Positions 12,401-22,666 of a stretch of DNA of 64,000 bases are shown here, piece by piece. The DNA is from Nothopassalora personata. Taxonomy: Eukaryota > Ascomycota > Dothideomycetes > Mycosphaerellales > Mycosphaerellaceae. The notes under the pieces are model-generated. The model searched no databases. It was not told the origin of the DNA and worked only from the letters and a program-made list of their open reading frames with translations. The DNA is taken from the NCBI GenBank assembly GCA_033816765.1, contig CM066292.1, positions 1,364,001 to 1,428,000 of the forward strand. The letters are read 5' to 3'. The translations under genes and the position numbers were made by a program. Every line of letters starts with the position of its first letter. Positions within the stretch are counted from its first letter, which is position 1.

Positions 12401-13299
12401 TACGGGACCGAATCCGAGTCTCGAAATGGTTATAGAAGCCTTTATTAGCGATTCTGTTACTAAGACTCGTGTTAAATCTACTACGCCGCGAAGTTAGGCG
12501 TAGGGTATTAGCCTTAGTAACTACAAGGAACCCTAGGAGCGACGCATAGGTAAGACGCCACGCTCCGAGAAGTGGACATCGACGAATCCTACTTCGATAA
12601 AGATAGAAGCGACAAAGAAAATTAGGACCTAGGATAGAACGGATCGTAGTTACTAGAACTATAAGAAGAAAGTTAAGAAACTACCGGGCTAAGTACTATT
12701 AAGGAAGACTAGGATCCGGAAGAATTAAGCGAAGAAGATTCCTCCGAAGGAGAAGAGAGCGATACTAACAACGATAATAAACAACTTACCTTTACGGTAG
12801 ATGTACCTAAGAAACTATACGACATAATTATCTACCTATAAAGAAGGCACGAGGAATTCCTACCTAAGATAGGCGGACGAAGGAAGCTACATTCCATTAA
12901 GTTTAATAAGACACTCGACACCCTACGAGGCATGGCCTAGGGATACCTACTTATAGAAACGACCGAGAATCTAGCAACCGCCGTTATAGAACGACTACCG
13001 ATAGGAAGCCGAATAACAGGAACCGGATATCTTATACCGTTAGGAACATTTATATCGAATAAATTACGTAACATAGTGCAGTACGTACGCGTACTCTACT
13101 TAGAAACGTAGAACATCTAGGAACGCAATAGACTACAAGTGTGGACACAGGGCAACGGGCTACAGGTTCTAGCCGAAGCCTCTAGGCACGAAGTATAGCG
13201 AACTACATACCATTCGGGAAAAGGATTAGCTCCCTAGGAATAAGCGACCGGAGGGAGTTATGTAATACTTAGGCTTATGCATCGACATTAAACACAGTT

Positions 13300-16200
13300 T
13301 TCTAGACATAAGCAATCGTTAACGGACATAAGACTAGTGTTATAATCGACTTAGGAGTAGCGGGGAATTTTATCTCCGAGTCTTTTATAAGAAGAAACGG
13401 GTTAGCTACCCTAAAGAAGAAATAGGGTTACGAGTTAATCGCGGTAAACGGATTATCGTTACCTAGCGTAGAATAGGAGACGACACTATTGCTACTAGCT
13501 ATCTAACAGTACTACGAGAATATTACCTTAGATGTTACTAATATAGCTAGTTATAACATAGTATTAGGTATGCCTTAGTTAAGAAAGCACAATCTAGTAA
13601 TTGACTAGAGAAGAGGAGTACTTACATTTAGGGAATGCGATTGCGTTATCGACATTTAGCCTACGTAGTAGTAGCGTTCACTAGTAGATAAGGTAAGGAA
13701 ATAGCTAAACGAGATATAGCTTACGCCGACTAGAAGGATAGAAGAACCGCCTTCGACCGGGATAGACACTAGCGTAGGGCCGCCGGGTTACGAAGTCACT
13801 AGAAGTAATAGAAGTAACGTACTATCGAAGAATACTAACATCTTAGAGTTAAGTATTCCTAAGGAGTATCGCAAGTAGTCGCGACTCTTTAAAGAGGAGA
13901 GAGGCAAAACCGCCTTACCTAAGCACCGCCTATAGGATCATAAGATTAACATTTAGCTAGGGAAAGAGCCTCTATAGGGAACCCTATATTAAATGTCTAA
14001 GAAAGAGCTATAGACCCTACGAGAATAGCTAAAGGAGAAGCTAGCTAAAGGATAGATAAGAAGATCCACCTTAAGTGTAGGAACTCTATATATGTTCGTT
14101 CTAAAAGCAAACGGGAAGTTACGACTCGTATAAGACTATAGGAAGTTAAACGAGATTACGATTAAGAACCGATACCCGGTACCTAATATCGAAGAAGTAC
14201 AAGATAGATTAACCGGATCGGACTAGTACACGAAGATTAACCTACGAGATGCCTTCTATGCTATACGGATAGTAGAAGGAGAAGAATGGAAAACCGCTTT
14301 TAGAACAAGATACGGACTCTACGAATTCTTAGTTATGCTAATAGGATTAACTAACGCACCCGCATCCTGCTAGGACCTTGTTAACGAAACACTTAGAGAC
14401 CTACTCGACGTATGCGTTATCGCCTACATAGACGATATACTAGTCTACACGAAAGGATCCCTATAGAAACACATAAGACAAGTCTAAGACGTCTTCGAAC
14501 GACTTACGCAATTAGGATTTAAGACGGCACCCGAGAAATACGAATTCCATAAGAAAGAAGTTAAATTCCTAGGCTTTATTATTAGCACTATAGGGATAAC
14601 GATCGACCCTACGAAGACATAGTTAATTAGAGAGTAGCTAGAACCGAAAACAGTTAAGGACGTACAATCATTCCTTAGACTAGCGAACTACAACCGGAAA
14701 TTCATTAAGGATTACTTAAAGACAGTAGCACTAATAACGATGCTTATAAGAAAGGACGTCACTTAGAAATAGGGAAAGGAACAGATTAAAGCATTTAAGA
14801 AACTTAAGGAACAATACGCTTTAGCCCCTACGCTTCGACTATTCGATAGTAGTAAGGAAGTCCACATCGAGACCGATGCGTCTAATATAGCAATAGGCGC
14901 GTGTTTAACATAGATACACGATAGGTAGAGACACCTAGTAGCCTATTACTCCCGGAAAATGACTATAGCGGAATAGAACTACGACATCTATAATAAAGAG
15001 CTTCTAGCCATTATTGCTGCTATGTAACATTAGAGAGTATATGTCGAGGGCCTACCGAAGTTAACGATTCTTTCTAACTATAAGAATCTTACGTACTTCA
15101 TAACGACGAAAGAACTTACCCGAAGGCAAGCCCGCTAGTCGGAGCTGCTAGGACAGTATAAGTTCGAAATTAAATATACTCTAGGACGAGAGAATAGCCG
15201 CGCCGACGCGCTAAGCCGAAGAAGCGATTATATAGAAGGAAAAGAACTAGTGTAACATAAGATATTAAAGACGAACCCCGACGGAAGTCTTAGTGCTAAT
15301 ATAAGAGAATTTAATAATATCGTACGGATATTAGGCGACAGGGACGAACAATTCCCTATATCGCAAGGAAAATACTAAGTACTAAAGGATCGAGAAGAAG
15401 AATACATACGACAACATTACGACGGACTAACTTATAGACACCCTAGAACTTTAAAAACAATGGACCTAATATAACGTAGCTTCTTATTTCTATAGATGAG
15501 ACTTAAGGTGTTACGCTACATTAAATAATGCGTACACTACTAACGAAACAAGGCTACGAGACATGTAAAATACGGTTACCTACAGTTCAGGACACTACCG
15601 ACGAAACTATAGGACGAAGTTACAATGGACTTTATTACGAAACTCCCACCGTTAAGAGATTAAGTTACGAAACAACTATACGACATAATACTAGTTATGG
15701 TTAATAGGCTCATAAAATACGTATACTTCATTCCTACATTAGAAACGTACAATGTAGAGCAGCTCGGATACCTCGTACTAGATAGACTTATCCGATACTA
15801 CGGATTCCCTTAAGCGTTTATAACGGACAGAGATAAGCTATTTATATTAAACTACTAGAAGACGCTTATGGGAACGATCGGAATTAAACATAAGCTATTA
15901 ATAGCATATTATCCGGAAATAGACGGACAAACCGAAAGGATGAATTAAACGCTAGAACAATACCTACGACACTACATCAATTATGTATAAGACAACTAGG
16001 TCTCATTACTGCCAATGGCGCAGATTGCACTAAATAACTACAAATTAGAGACAACTTCAACGACGCTATTTTATGCGAACTTTAGTAAAGATCCTAACCT
16101 ATTCGGAACACCTAGATCCTATCCACAGGCCGAGAGAGCAATCGTGACGACGGATACTCTTAAGGAAGTGCATAAAGAAACACGTAAGGCGATCGAAGAT

Positions 16201-16640
16201 ACATAACGAAAACTGTCTTAACAACGGTAGGACACGAGAAAAATAGCACCTCTACTAAAAGAGAGAGATAAGGTCTATCTCCTTATAAAAAACCTAAGAA
16301 TAAGAAGATAGACTAAGAAACTAGATTACGTTAAGGTCGGACCATTTTTAATCGACAAAGTCGTAGGACTAGTTAACTATCGACTACGACTACTACCTAA
16401 CGCAAAAATCCACCTAGTCTTCTATATCTCTAAGTTAGAACCAGCGGACGCCGAAACACCCTACTAGGAGAGCTTCTATTTCGAGCCGGAAGTAGAAAAC
16501 GAATTTGAAGTCAAAAAAATCCTAGATAAAAAGGGTTAGCGATACCTTATTAAATGGAAGGGATACGACGAATTAGAAAATACCTAGGAACTAAAAGAAA
16601 ACCTACGAAACTGTTAGTAGAAGATTCGGTAGTATTAAAA
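13300..16640 (+). pseudogene. Gypsy-1 pol remnant (PR-RT-RH-IN-chromodomain)
   Basis: Protease trace near 13338 (IDLGVAGNF in place of the DSG motif). Reverse transcriptase from about 13850, with AYIDDILVYTKGS near 14428. RNase H from about 14870, with TDASNIAIGACLT and later SRADALSRRSDY near 15190. Integrase from about 15480 to 16250. Chromodomain near 16500-16620, with YLIKWKGYDELENT, which marks a chromovirus that would target heterochromatin. Interrupted by many TAG/TAA. A stretch at 16010-16200 is strikingly free of RIP. Confidence 0.9.
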
Positions 16641-16697
16641 CGGCGCTTGCTTAAAGTTACTATACTATAAGACATGGTAACTTTTAAGTAAACGGAT

Positions 16698-16770
16698 GAC
16701 TAGAGTAGGAATCGAACCTACGACCTTAAGAGTATAGACAGCTTGCGCTCTACTACTGAGCTACCTAGCT
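16698..16770 (-). tRNA. tRNA-like sequence (probably pseudogene)
   Basis: 73 nt on the minus strand fits tRNA geometry. The D arm pairs perfectly (GCTC / GAGC with loop AGTAGTA, an A-box). The T arm also pairs (GTAGG / CCTAC with loop TTCGATT; GGTTCGATTCC is a consensus B-box). A partly paired acceptor stem is present (AGCTAGG with TCTAGTC, with wobble and one mismatch). The anticodon arm does not pair well as it stands, so the identity cannot be assigned; RIP changes may have disrupted it. It sits between the Gypsy-1 chromodomain and the antisense ORF and has no counterpart in Gypsy-2. Confidence 0.55.
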
Positions 16771-16825
16771 GATTAATAAGAACAGGGACATAACTCACAA
16801 ATAAATACCCTTACGAAGAAGACGG

Positions 16826-17374
16826 CTAAGCTACCGACGGTACCGTCTTGCTAGAAGGAGAAAGCTAGAAGTCGTCCGGAAGACCTTCGATAGCACTCTA
16901 GGTCCACGGAGATAAGGATAGATTAGGAGCACTAGGATCCGCGTCTACTATAGCGTACTTCTACACTCCTAGATCCTCGTCTAGTAATAACCGATCTTCT
17001 AACGAACGGCCCTCCGTAACCTTCTAATCAACCGCATCTAATTACTTACGAAGGCGCATTTCCTTTACATACGCTTCTATTAAGGCATCCTACCTTTTAC
17101 TAAGAATTCTCTTCGCGGTATCTAGTTCCTATAACAATTTCTTCCGCTAAAGCGATAAGCGCTTCTACTCGCCCTCGGTTGCCCTCGCATTGCAACTCTT
17201 TAGATTCCGCTACTAGTACTCGGAACAGCGACTAGATGAGATGTGCACCTTGCATACACGGCCCTCCTTTTAATAAGAATTATACGGACGCATCGCGGTA
17301 TCGCCGTCACGGAAGATCTACTAGGCTTTCTTCTTACGGCGAGCGGTAGATTTAGATTAGGAGAAAGAAGACAT
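16826..17374 (-). pseudogene. Gypsy-1 antisense ORF: Zn2Cys6-like plus coiled coil (RIPed)
   Basis: Read on the minus strand from ATG 17374-17372 to TAG 16828-16826 there are 183 codons with no frameshift, broken only by TAG/TAA stops. The N-terminus is basic (SKSTARRKKKA). Cysteine positions follow C-x2-C-x6-C-x8-C-x2-C-x7-C when TAT/TAC codons that fit mutated TGT/TGC are counted; surviving residues include GRVCKVHISSSRCSE. A charged helical region with KRILSKR and KEMRLRK follows. The start lies 75 bp inside the 3' LTR and the ORF converges on pol. Same position, length and motif as the antisense ORFs of Gypsy-2 and nonaut-A. Confidence 0.8.
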
Positions 17375-17449
17375 CGTTACGAGACACGAAAAGGAAGTAT
17401 AACATAACTTATAAAGCTCTAGGACAGAGCTAGACTAAAAGGGGGATGG

Positions 17450-17867
17450 TGTTACGGTTCTAATCTAGGGCTAAAGGAAGCTAACTAATTAGACCTCTAC
17501 AATTAGCGGGCGCTTTCGCCCGAGAAGTGCTCTCTCACCCGTAGGAATAAAACTAAGGAACCGAGAGAGTAACTAAAGTGATCTCCTTAACCTCGTTAAT
17601 CTCGGTAATCTCGAGAGAGCATAGAGAGCATAGAGAGCATAGAGAGCACGGAGAGCAAACCCTCTATCTCCTTTATATTTAGGAACGCTAGAAACCCTTA
17701 TGGTTCTAATGCGTTTAACTCATGTTACTATCTTACTAATTGGAATATAACTCTTATTCCTATCATTCATCTTCGCTTAGCTTACTTTAGCCTCTCTAAA
17801 GAATAATACCGCTACGTGACTTGACTTATCTCTCTTTTGAGACTAGCCCTAGAACGAGACAATAACA
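17450..17867 (+). repeat. Gypsy-1 3' LTR
   Basis: 418 bp, preceded by a polypurine tract at 17437-17449. Contains one more GAGAGCATA repeat unit than the 5' LTR. Its U3 would face and could promote the antisense ORF. Confidence 0.9.
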
Positions 17868-18299
17868 CTTAGGACTCCTAGTTAAAATAGCTGGAAGTCC
17901 TATTATCTAGAAATCCAACCTATAGAAGGAGATAGTGCTGTTAAGCACTAAAGTAGAGAATGTAGCCTTAACTAAATGCTATAGGGAAGTAATGTGGTTA
18001 AGAAATCTACTCTATAAAACCTAGAAAATGACTAACTACAAAGCTTAAGCCTTTAAGATCTTTATAGACAACTAGTCTACTATTAAGCTAGTTAGAGATT
18101 ATACTAACTATAGAAGAACTAAGTATGTTAGACTAAGGAACTACTTTTATAGACATGCTTATAAAGAAGGCTTAATTATAGTTAAGTATATCCCTACTGC
18201 ATAGTAGCTTGTAGATTGGCTTATAAAGCTAAAGTCACTAAACTACATTCTCTAAGGGAGGCTTCTAGAGACTAACTACACTTTCATTTGTATATAGTA

Positions 18300-19715
18300 A
18301 GACCTTTATTTGTTCACAAGTATTTATAAAGCAATATCTTATTTGTTTAGAGACAGTAGAGGAAAGTTTTTATTAGCCTTAAGGGCTAGATTCATTTAGG
18401 GTATCGTATATCTTGCTATGCTTATGCAACTAGACTATAGAGAGGCCTACTTTAGAACCGCCTTTTAAGGCAAGATCTAGTTTATTATTATAGACTATAA
18501 TTTAGGGGAGCCATAGTATTAAAACAAAAGGAAATAGAGAAGTAGACCGCCCTTACTTATAACGGCCTTTTTATCCTTTAGCCCCAACTAAATTACTAAG
18601 ACCTAATATAAGTACACTATCTAGACTACTACTTACTACTAAAACTACTAGAGCCTCTAGAACCCCTCTTATAGGAACTCGAGTTTAACATAGCACCCTC
18701 CTAAAAGTCATTATCAGTACCTAAGCGCTGTAGGAACTAACGAATTAAGGTGGTAACCTTATCCTAAGAGAGGGAGTTAGAGAATAGGAGGCGAAGCTCT
18801 AGGAGGACAGTTCTAGAACCATCACTAGGAGCCCTAGGGATGCTTAGGCGCCAGTCTACATCGCTAGGAATAAGCTAGGTAGGTAGCATCTAAAGACTAT
18901 ATCTAGAGGTACTTATGCTAGGAGAGTATAGAACTAGAGATAGGAAGCCCTTACGTAGAGGACTGCTACGCATAATAGGAGGAGATCGACTATACTATAC
19001 ACTACCCTAGAATGTAGCACTAGCGGAGCGAGTATAACCTATACTAGGCTGCCAGTAGGTTCTAGATGGACTAGCGGCACTCTACTATAGGGTCCGTAGA
19101 GAGAAGAAGCTACACTTATCGTAATGATTGTTAAGAGCGTAGTTAGTACAGTAGCCCTTAAACTATCCTAGAATAGTATAGCAACTAGAAAAGGGAAGGT
19201 TAGATCTCTCCTTATAGCGGTTGTAGGCGCTGCCGAAGTGCTAAATAAGATAGTCTATAGCGGAAGCCTATAAGGCAGGAAGGTAGTTCTAACTACTATT
19301 AAGGTTTATAGTAATAGAGTTAGAAATACGACCTTAAGGGTTAACTGTTATATAATCAAAATCCTAGGCAGCCGCGTTAATCCAACCCTAGTTCGGTAGA
19401 TTAGTAATACTACCCTTAGTAGTTAGAAGCTTCTTCTTATAGAAGGTAACCTTAAGGGATGCTATAGTAAGCTATAAGGTTATATTCTTCTTAGTAATCT
19501 TACGCCTACTCTCGATAATCTACTTAACTAGTCTAAGTACCTTAATAAGGGTCTCACGTTTAGAGATCCTACTAGATGTAGGCAGACCCTTTCTACTATT
19601 ACTAGGAGGACGCTTATTAGGATCTTAATCGTTACTAGAGCTAGATCCACCACTAAAGACATTACTAGTACTACTAAACTAGTTTATAGGAGTCCACTTA
19701 ATAACATCTACTATA
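18300..19715 (-). pseudogene. Copia-1 antisense ORF, unknown product (RIPed)
   Basis: The extra sequence between Copia-1 RNase H and its 3' LTR reads best on the minus strand from about 19715. The frame begins with a Ser/Asn/Pro-rich part (FSGGSSSSND, KRPPSNSRKGLPTSS). A basic helical part follows (SKRETLIKVLRLVK, IIESRRKITKKNITLQL), then further sequence such as HFGSAYNRYKERSNLPF near 19230. Only TAG/TAA stops interrupt it. No domain is recognised and no Cys cluster is visible. The limit near 18300 is a guess; the frame is convincing only to about 19000. Confidence 0.5.
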
Positions 19716-20197
19716 ATGCTACTTACAAGTTAGCAACACCCTTAAAACACTATTACATATACAGCATACCTTGCTAAAAGCTTCTTAAAAAGCTTTAAGA
19801 ATGTGTATATAGTGGTTGTTAGGGTATGTAAGTGTGTAGTAGTCCAAAAAGGTAGGAAGAGAGGTATAAAGTAGTATAAAGTAGAGAGAGTTATTTAGTA
19901 AAGAACTGGCTTCTTTTATGCGTACCTACGAGGTTTGTGCGTTGCTGCCTAGTTAGACCTTCTTAAGCCGAGAGAACCTTCTGTTCACTTCTAAAAGCGG
20001 AAAGATAAGGCCTAAGTGTGTCTAAGAGTAGGTCTCTTACACATGCAAATCTAACAAGATTACTGTCCTTAGTATGTGCTTGCTTATGGCAGAAACCTAG
20101 TATCTAGAGCTAGTGAAGGTGTTCGAGACTAATATAGTAATATAGGTGATATTAAGTTGATTAGACTGTCTTTATAGTAGTTAGTCTGAAGGGGGAG

Positions 20198-20375
20198 TGT
20201 TATAAATCAGGTAACCAAGGTCTATGATTAGTCAGGACTTAGCACACACACACTATATTACACTGTTTTCTATAGCCAGATAGTCTCCACACCTTGTGGC
20301 AATTCATGAGGGTTACTGATCCACCCTATCGTTTCAATCTGGAAGCTTGTACTCGTCAAATACCTATTTACAACA
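20198..20375 (+). repeat. Copia-1 3' LTR
   Basis: 178 bp, preceded by the purine tract tgaagggggag. Here the inner (5') half carries the RIP changes and the outer half next to unique DNA is clean, the mirror image of the 5' LTR. Confidence 0.92.
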
Positions 20376-20380
20376 AATGC

Positions 20381-20709
20381 CTCGTACTGATCGTCGATCA
20401 TGATTCATCGGTCCGCCGGCGAGAACTTTATCGCCTTTGTTCCATGGAGATGGTGCGCCTTTACTACTCTGCTACACGATGTATTCCACCTCCTGCGTCT
20501 TGCCGTTGAACATTGTTTTTAGTCCGCGGTTAGTGAAGCTAAAGCCCTGTTTGAGATAATTACGGAGTCCATCCGGCTGCAGGATGGGGTTCTTACGTTT
20601 TCTTGCCGAAACACCTAGAAGGTGGGGTGTGCCGGCTGGACTGGCAGCGATGGTGGTCGCCAGGGTGTTGCGTTTGGAATAGTCGGTGAGAATAGTGGAG
20701 GTCGATGTG
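20381..20709 (-). pseudogene. Decayed host gene, 5' part, split by Copia-1
   Basis: Minus-strand frame from about 20709 reads with normal protein composition: NTLATTIAASPAGTPHLLGV, then KNPILQPDGLRNYLKQ, GLKTMFNGKTQEVEYIV, a TAG, and GAPSPWNKGDKVLAGG. It then needs a frameshift into the segment beginning IDDQYEAL that ends at the Copia-1 target site. The rest lies at 5785-6020. Product not recognised. Confidence 0.45.
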
Positions 20710-21285
20710 CGTTAGAAGGATATAGCTAACGATGTCAGACCTGCTGAGCACATAAAATTAGTATGGACTCAGCTCCAGCTATCGCGAACGGCATCTTATA
20801 ATGTAATAAGTTACTGGCTGTGGCAGATGGCAAAGCGTTGAGCTCGGTCCCGGTTAATGAATCTAGGAGGTGCCTTCCTACGAGGGGATTTCCGGAACCA
20901 GAATCTGTCGCGCACGAGGTAGTTTATAACAATTGAATCGCTATCATGACAAAGCTCTAGCATAGGCCATATGATCTTGTTGTCTTTGCTAATGTGTTTC
21001 TTTTTCCGTTAGACCGCCGGCCGGTACGTGTGTTGCAAGCATTACGTATGTCCCAGTCTAACGATACACGGGGCTCAATCGTGGGACGATACTAGTGGCA
21101 TCGAAGCTCGAGAGATTTATGCTGGATTCGGTGATGATAGGTTCTGGCCGTCTTATGTGCAGCTGGGTGCCACCATCTTCCTCAAGACCACGGCCCTTTA
21201 GCAGCCTAGAATTTGGCCTGCGAACAAACTTACTGTGGTAGATTCTATCTAGACCACGCCGACACAGGGGTCTGCATCGCGTATT
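20710..21285. other. Intergenic, no firm gene
   Basis: Little RIP signature. Short protein-like traces on the minus strand only, with no start, splice structure or motif that supports a call. Confidence 0.3.
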
Positions 21286-21750
21286 GTGAAGCTTGAGATT
21301 ACTACGACATCCATGGCACCGCAATACCTCTCCTTTGTTAGCCACAAGCAAGAGTTTATGCCTCGGGTCTACAACACCTTGACGCTGAATCCCACATCAG
21401 CTACAGTTGACGGATCGCTCGGCACTGTGGGTACAGTCAGCGCACATCGGCCGCCTTTGACGGTTCCAAAGACCGAGAGACCTACGCCGAGCGATTCTTT
21501 AGCAAGCACAGAACCGATGGGCACACATGGATCGACGAACAATGGAGCAGGCCTAGTGAAATTCGAGAGCTGGGGTTTGGTGTTGTTCACGGGCAGCTCA
21601 CGATTTCGCCAAGGGCCAGCTCCGATCTTAGTCATGATCCAAAATTTGATTAACCCTCTAGCACACCAAAATGCGCTTGCCCGCCTGGCGAGCGCGAATA
21701 GCATCTATATTTCCTATGGCCGAAGCAGACTTGGGAGTGTTTCACGGTAG
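21286..21750 (+). pseudogene. ORF fragment running into a MITE-like repeat
   Basis: Open frame of 154 codons with Thr/Ser/Pro-rich sequence (TVPKTERPTPSDSLASTEP). From 21591 it lies in the repeat shared with 4981-5104, so the C-terminal part is not original coding. There is no convincing ATG context and a 111-codon frame is open on the other strand. Probably a host remnant or chance. Confidence 0.25.
21591..21700. repeat. MITE-like element, copy 2 (inverted relative to copy 1)
   Basis: Starts GGGCAGCTCACG and contains the reverse complement of the 5003-5104 interior, including cttgcccgcctggcgag and the GATCTTAGTCAT block. The second terminal inverted repeat seen in copy 1 is not evident, so this copy may be truncated. 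Confidence 0.45.
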
Positions 21751-22209
21751 GAGGGGCCCCCCGAAGGAAGGGACGGTCCAGAGCTCTAGAGGCTCTCACT
21801 CGTTTTGCCCTACCGTTGTCACGACATAATACCAGTTCCTCTTGCTCAGTCCATCTCGATATATGAGCTACGAGGCAGAACCCCGAAATCCGCGTACCTA
21901 TTTACACGATAAATGGACGAGCGTATATCACCTATTGCGGCTGGACTTTGAAGAGGCGTATAATATTAGAGCACGGATAGAAAGAGCTCAAGGTCAGCAT
22001 TGGTGTCTAGACAGCGATCGAGAGAAGCACGCAGTATCGACCGCATGTAGAAGTCTTTCAGCATCTCGGCGGGCTACAGGGTATACACAACATCAATCGA
22101 CGCTGTACGTTCAGCACGCCGCCTCGGTTACAGATTCTCTACGTTCTGGCCTGCCGTTGCTCCTCTAAGACTGAACTGCTCGTTAACTTGATAGCGTGCC
22201 ATTCGAGGC
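21701..22209. other. No firm gene
   Basis: An open plus-strand frame at 21842-22168 (108 codons) has no motif, intron or clear start; not called. No RIP signature. Confidence 0.3.
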
Positions 22210-22666
22210 CTCAAAACTTGGTTCTAGCGATCTTTTGCGCTGTTCCTGTCGAGGTGGAGTTGGTATTGTTGCTACATCTGCTGTCCGCCTTAGTCAGAAG
22301 TGCTATGTAGAGGCAGCCAGATTGTTTTCTTACATCGATCTAGCGTTGGATATCGTGCGCCTTTAGTATGTGGACCTCCTCGACAAGCTTTACAATTCTC
22401 TGAAACATCTTTACTCTATCCGCGTTGTAACGGAGTAGGTCCTGGTTATAGTCCGTCTATGCGCTAACGTAGGAATTCAACTCGCTCTGCAGCTTCAATA
22501 TCTGGTTCTCACGATCGAACAATCCCTGTAGCAGCGGCTTACATGACCAAGTACTTAAGTCGAGGAAGTCCTTCGAGGTCTCCTTATATGCGGCGAGTAG
22601 GCTGGCGAGTGGGCTGTCGTGCGAACGCTTTGCAGCGTCCAAGCTAGCATCAGGCCGCAAGTCCAT
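22210..22666 (-). pseudogene. Decayed coiled-coil protein gene
   Basis: From ATG near 22666 the minus strand reads 69 codons, then TAG (22459-22457), then stays in the same frame through another TAG (22342-22340) to about 22210. The protein is helical and heptad-like (GLFDRENQILKLQSELNSYV; MFQRIVKLVEEVHILKAHD). Both stops fit single C-to-T or G-to-A changes of CAG/TGG. No family recognised. A small number of stops in a low-repeat setting suggests recent inactivation or RIP leakage. Confidence 0.5.

Larger units (their letters stand above)
10793..17867 (+). mobile_element. Gypsy-1: Ty3/Gypsy chromovirus, RIPed, nested in Copia-1
   Basis: LTRs at 10793-11201 (409 bp) and 17450-17867 (418 bp) start TGTTACGG and end AATAACA, flanked by the duplication CTTAG (10788-10792 and 17868-17872). 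Order is gag, protease, reverse transcriptase, RNase H, integrase, chromodomain. A tRNA-like sequence and an antisense ORF follow before the polypurine tract AAAAGGGGGATGG (17437-17449). The 9-bp LTR length difference is one unit of a GAGAGCATA-type repeat in U3. Heavily RIPed. Confidence 0.93.
6230..18270 (+). pseudogene. Copia-1 gag-pol polyprotein remnant (interrupted by Gypsy-1)
   Basis: Plus-strand remnant with many TAG/TAA stops. Legible landmarks: a CCHC zinc knuckle near 7236-7275 (C-I-x-C-L-H-K-H-T-N-A-N-C); a GAG-pre-integrase HCxxC (GHCKTCK) near 8093; a DDE integrase with the signature near 8460 of Y-T-P-x-x-N-G-I-A; a reverse transcriptase with LYIDDF near 10256; and the start of Copia RNase H before 10792. 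RNase H resumes after Gypsy-1 at 17873 and includes KVENVALTKCYREVMWLRNL-type sequence, ending near 18270. This is the Ty1/Copia domain order (integrase before RT). Not translatable today. Confidence 0.88.
6021..20375 (+). mobile_element. Copia-1: Ty1/Copia LTR retrotransposon, RIPed, with nested Gypsy-1
   Basis: Bounded by LTRs at 6021-6197 and 20198-20375 that begin TGTTRTRAATC and end in TTACAACA (TTACAATA in the mutated 5' copy), flanked by the 5-bp target duplication AATGC (6016-6020 and 20376-20380). A primer-binding site follows the 5' LTR and a purine tract (tgaagggggag) precedes the 3' LTR. Gag, integrase, reverse transcriptase and RNase H follow in Copia order. Gypsy-1 is inserted in the RNase H region at 10793-17867. 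Heavy CpA to TpA loss gives dozens of TAG/TAA stops. Without Gypsy-1 and its duplicate the element is about 7.3 kb, long for Copia because of roughly 1.9 kb of extra sequence before the 3' LTR. Confidence 0.93.

Noticed and set aside
16015..16206. 63-codon open frame repeated at 27268-27459
   Set aside because: It is a fragment of Gypsy integrase left open because this patch escaped RIP, not an independent gene.
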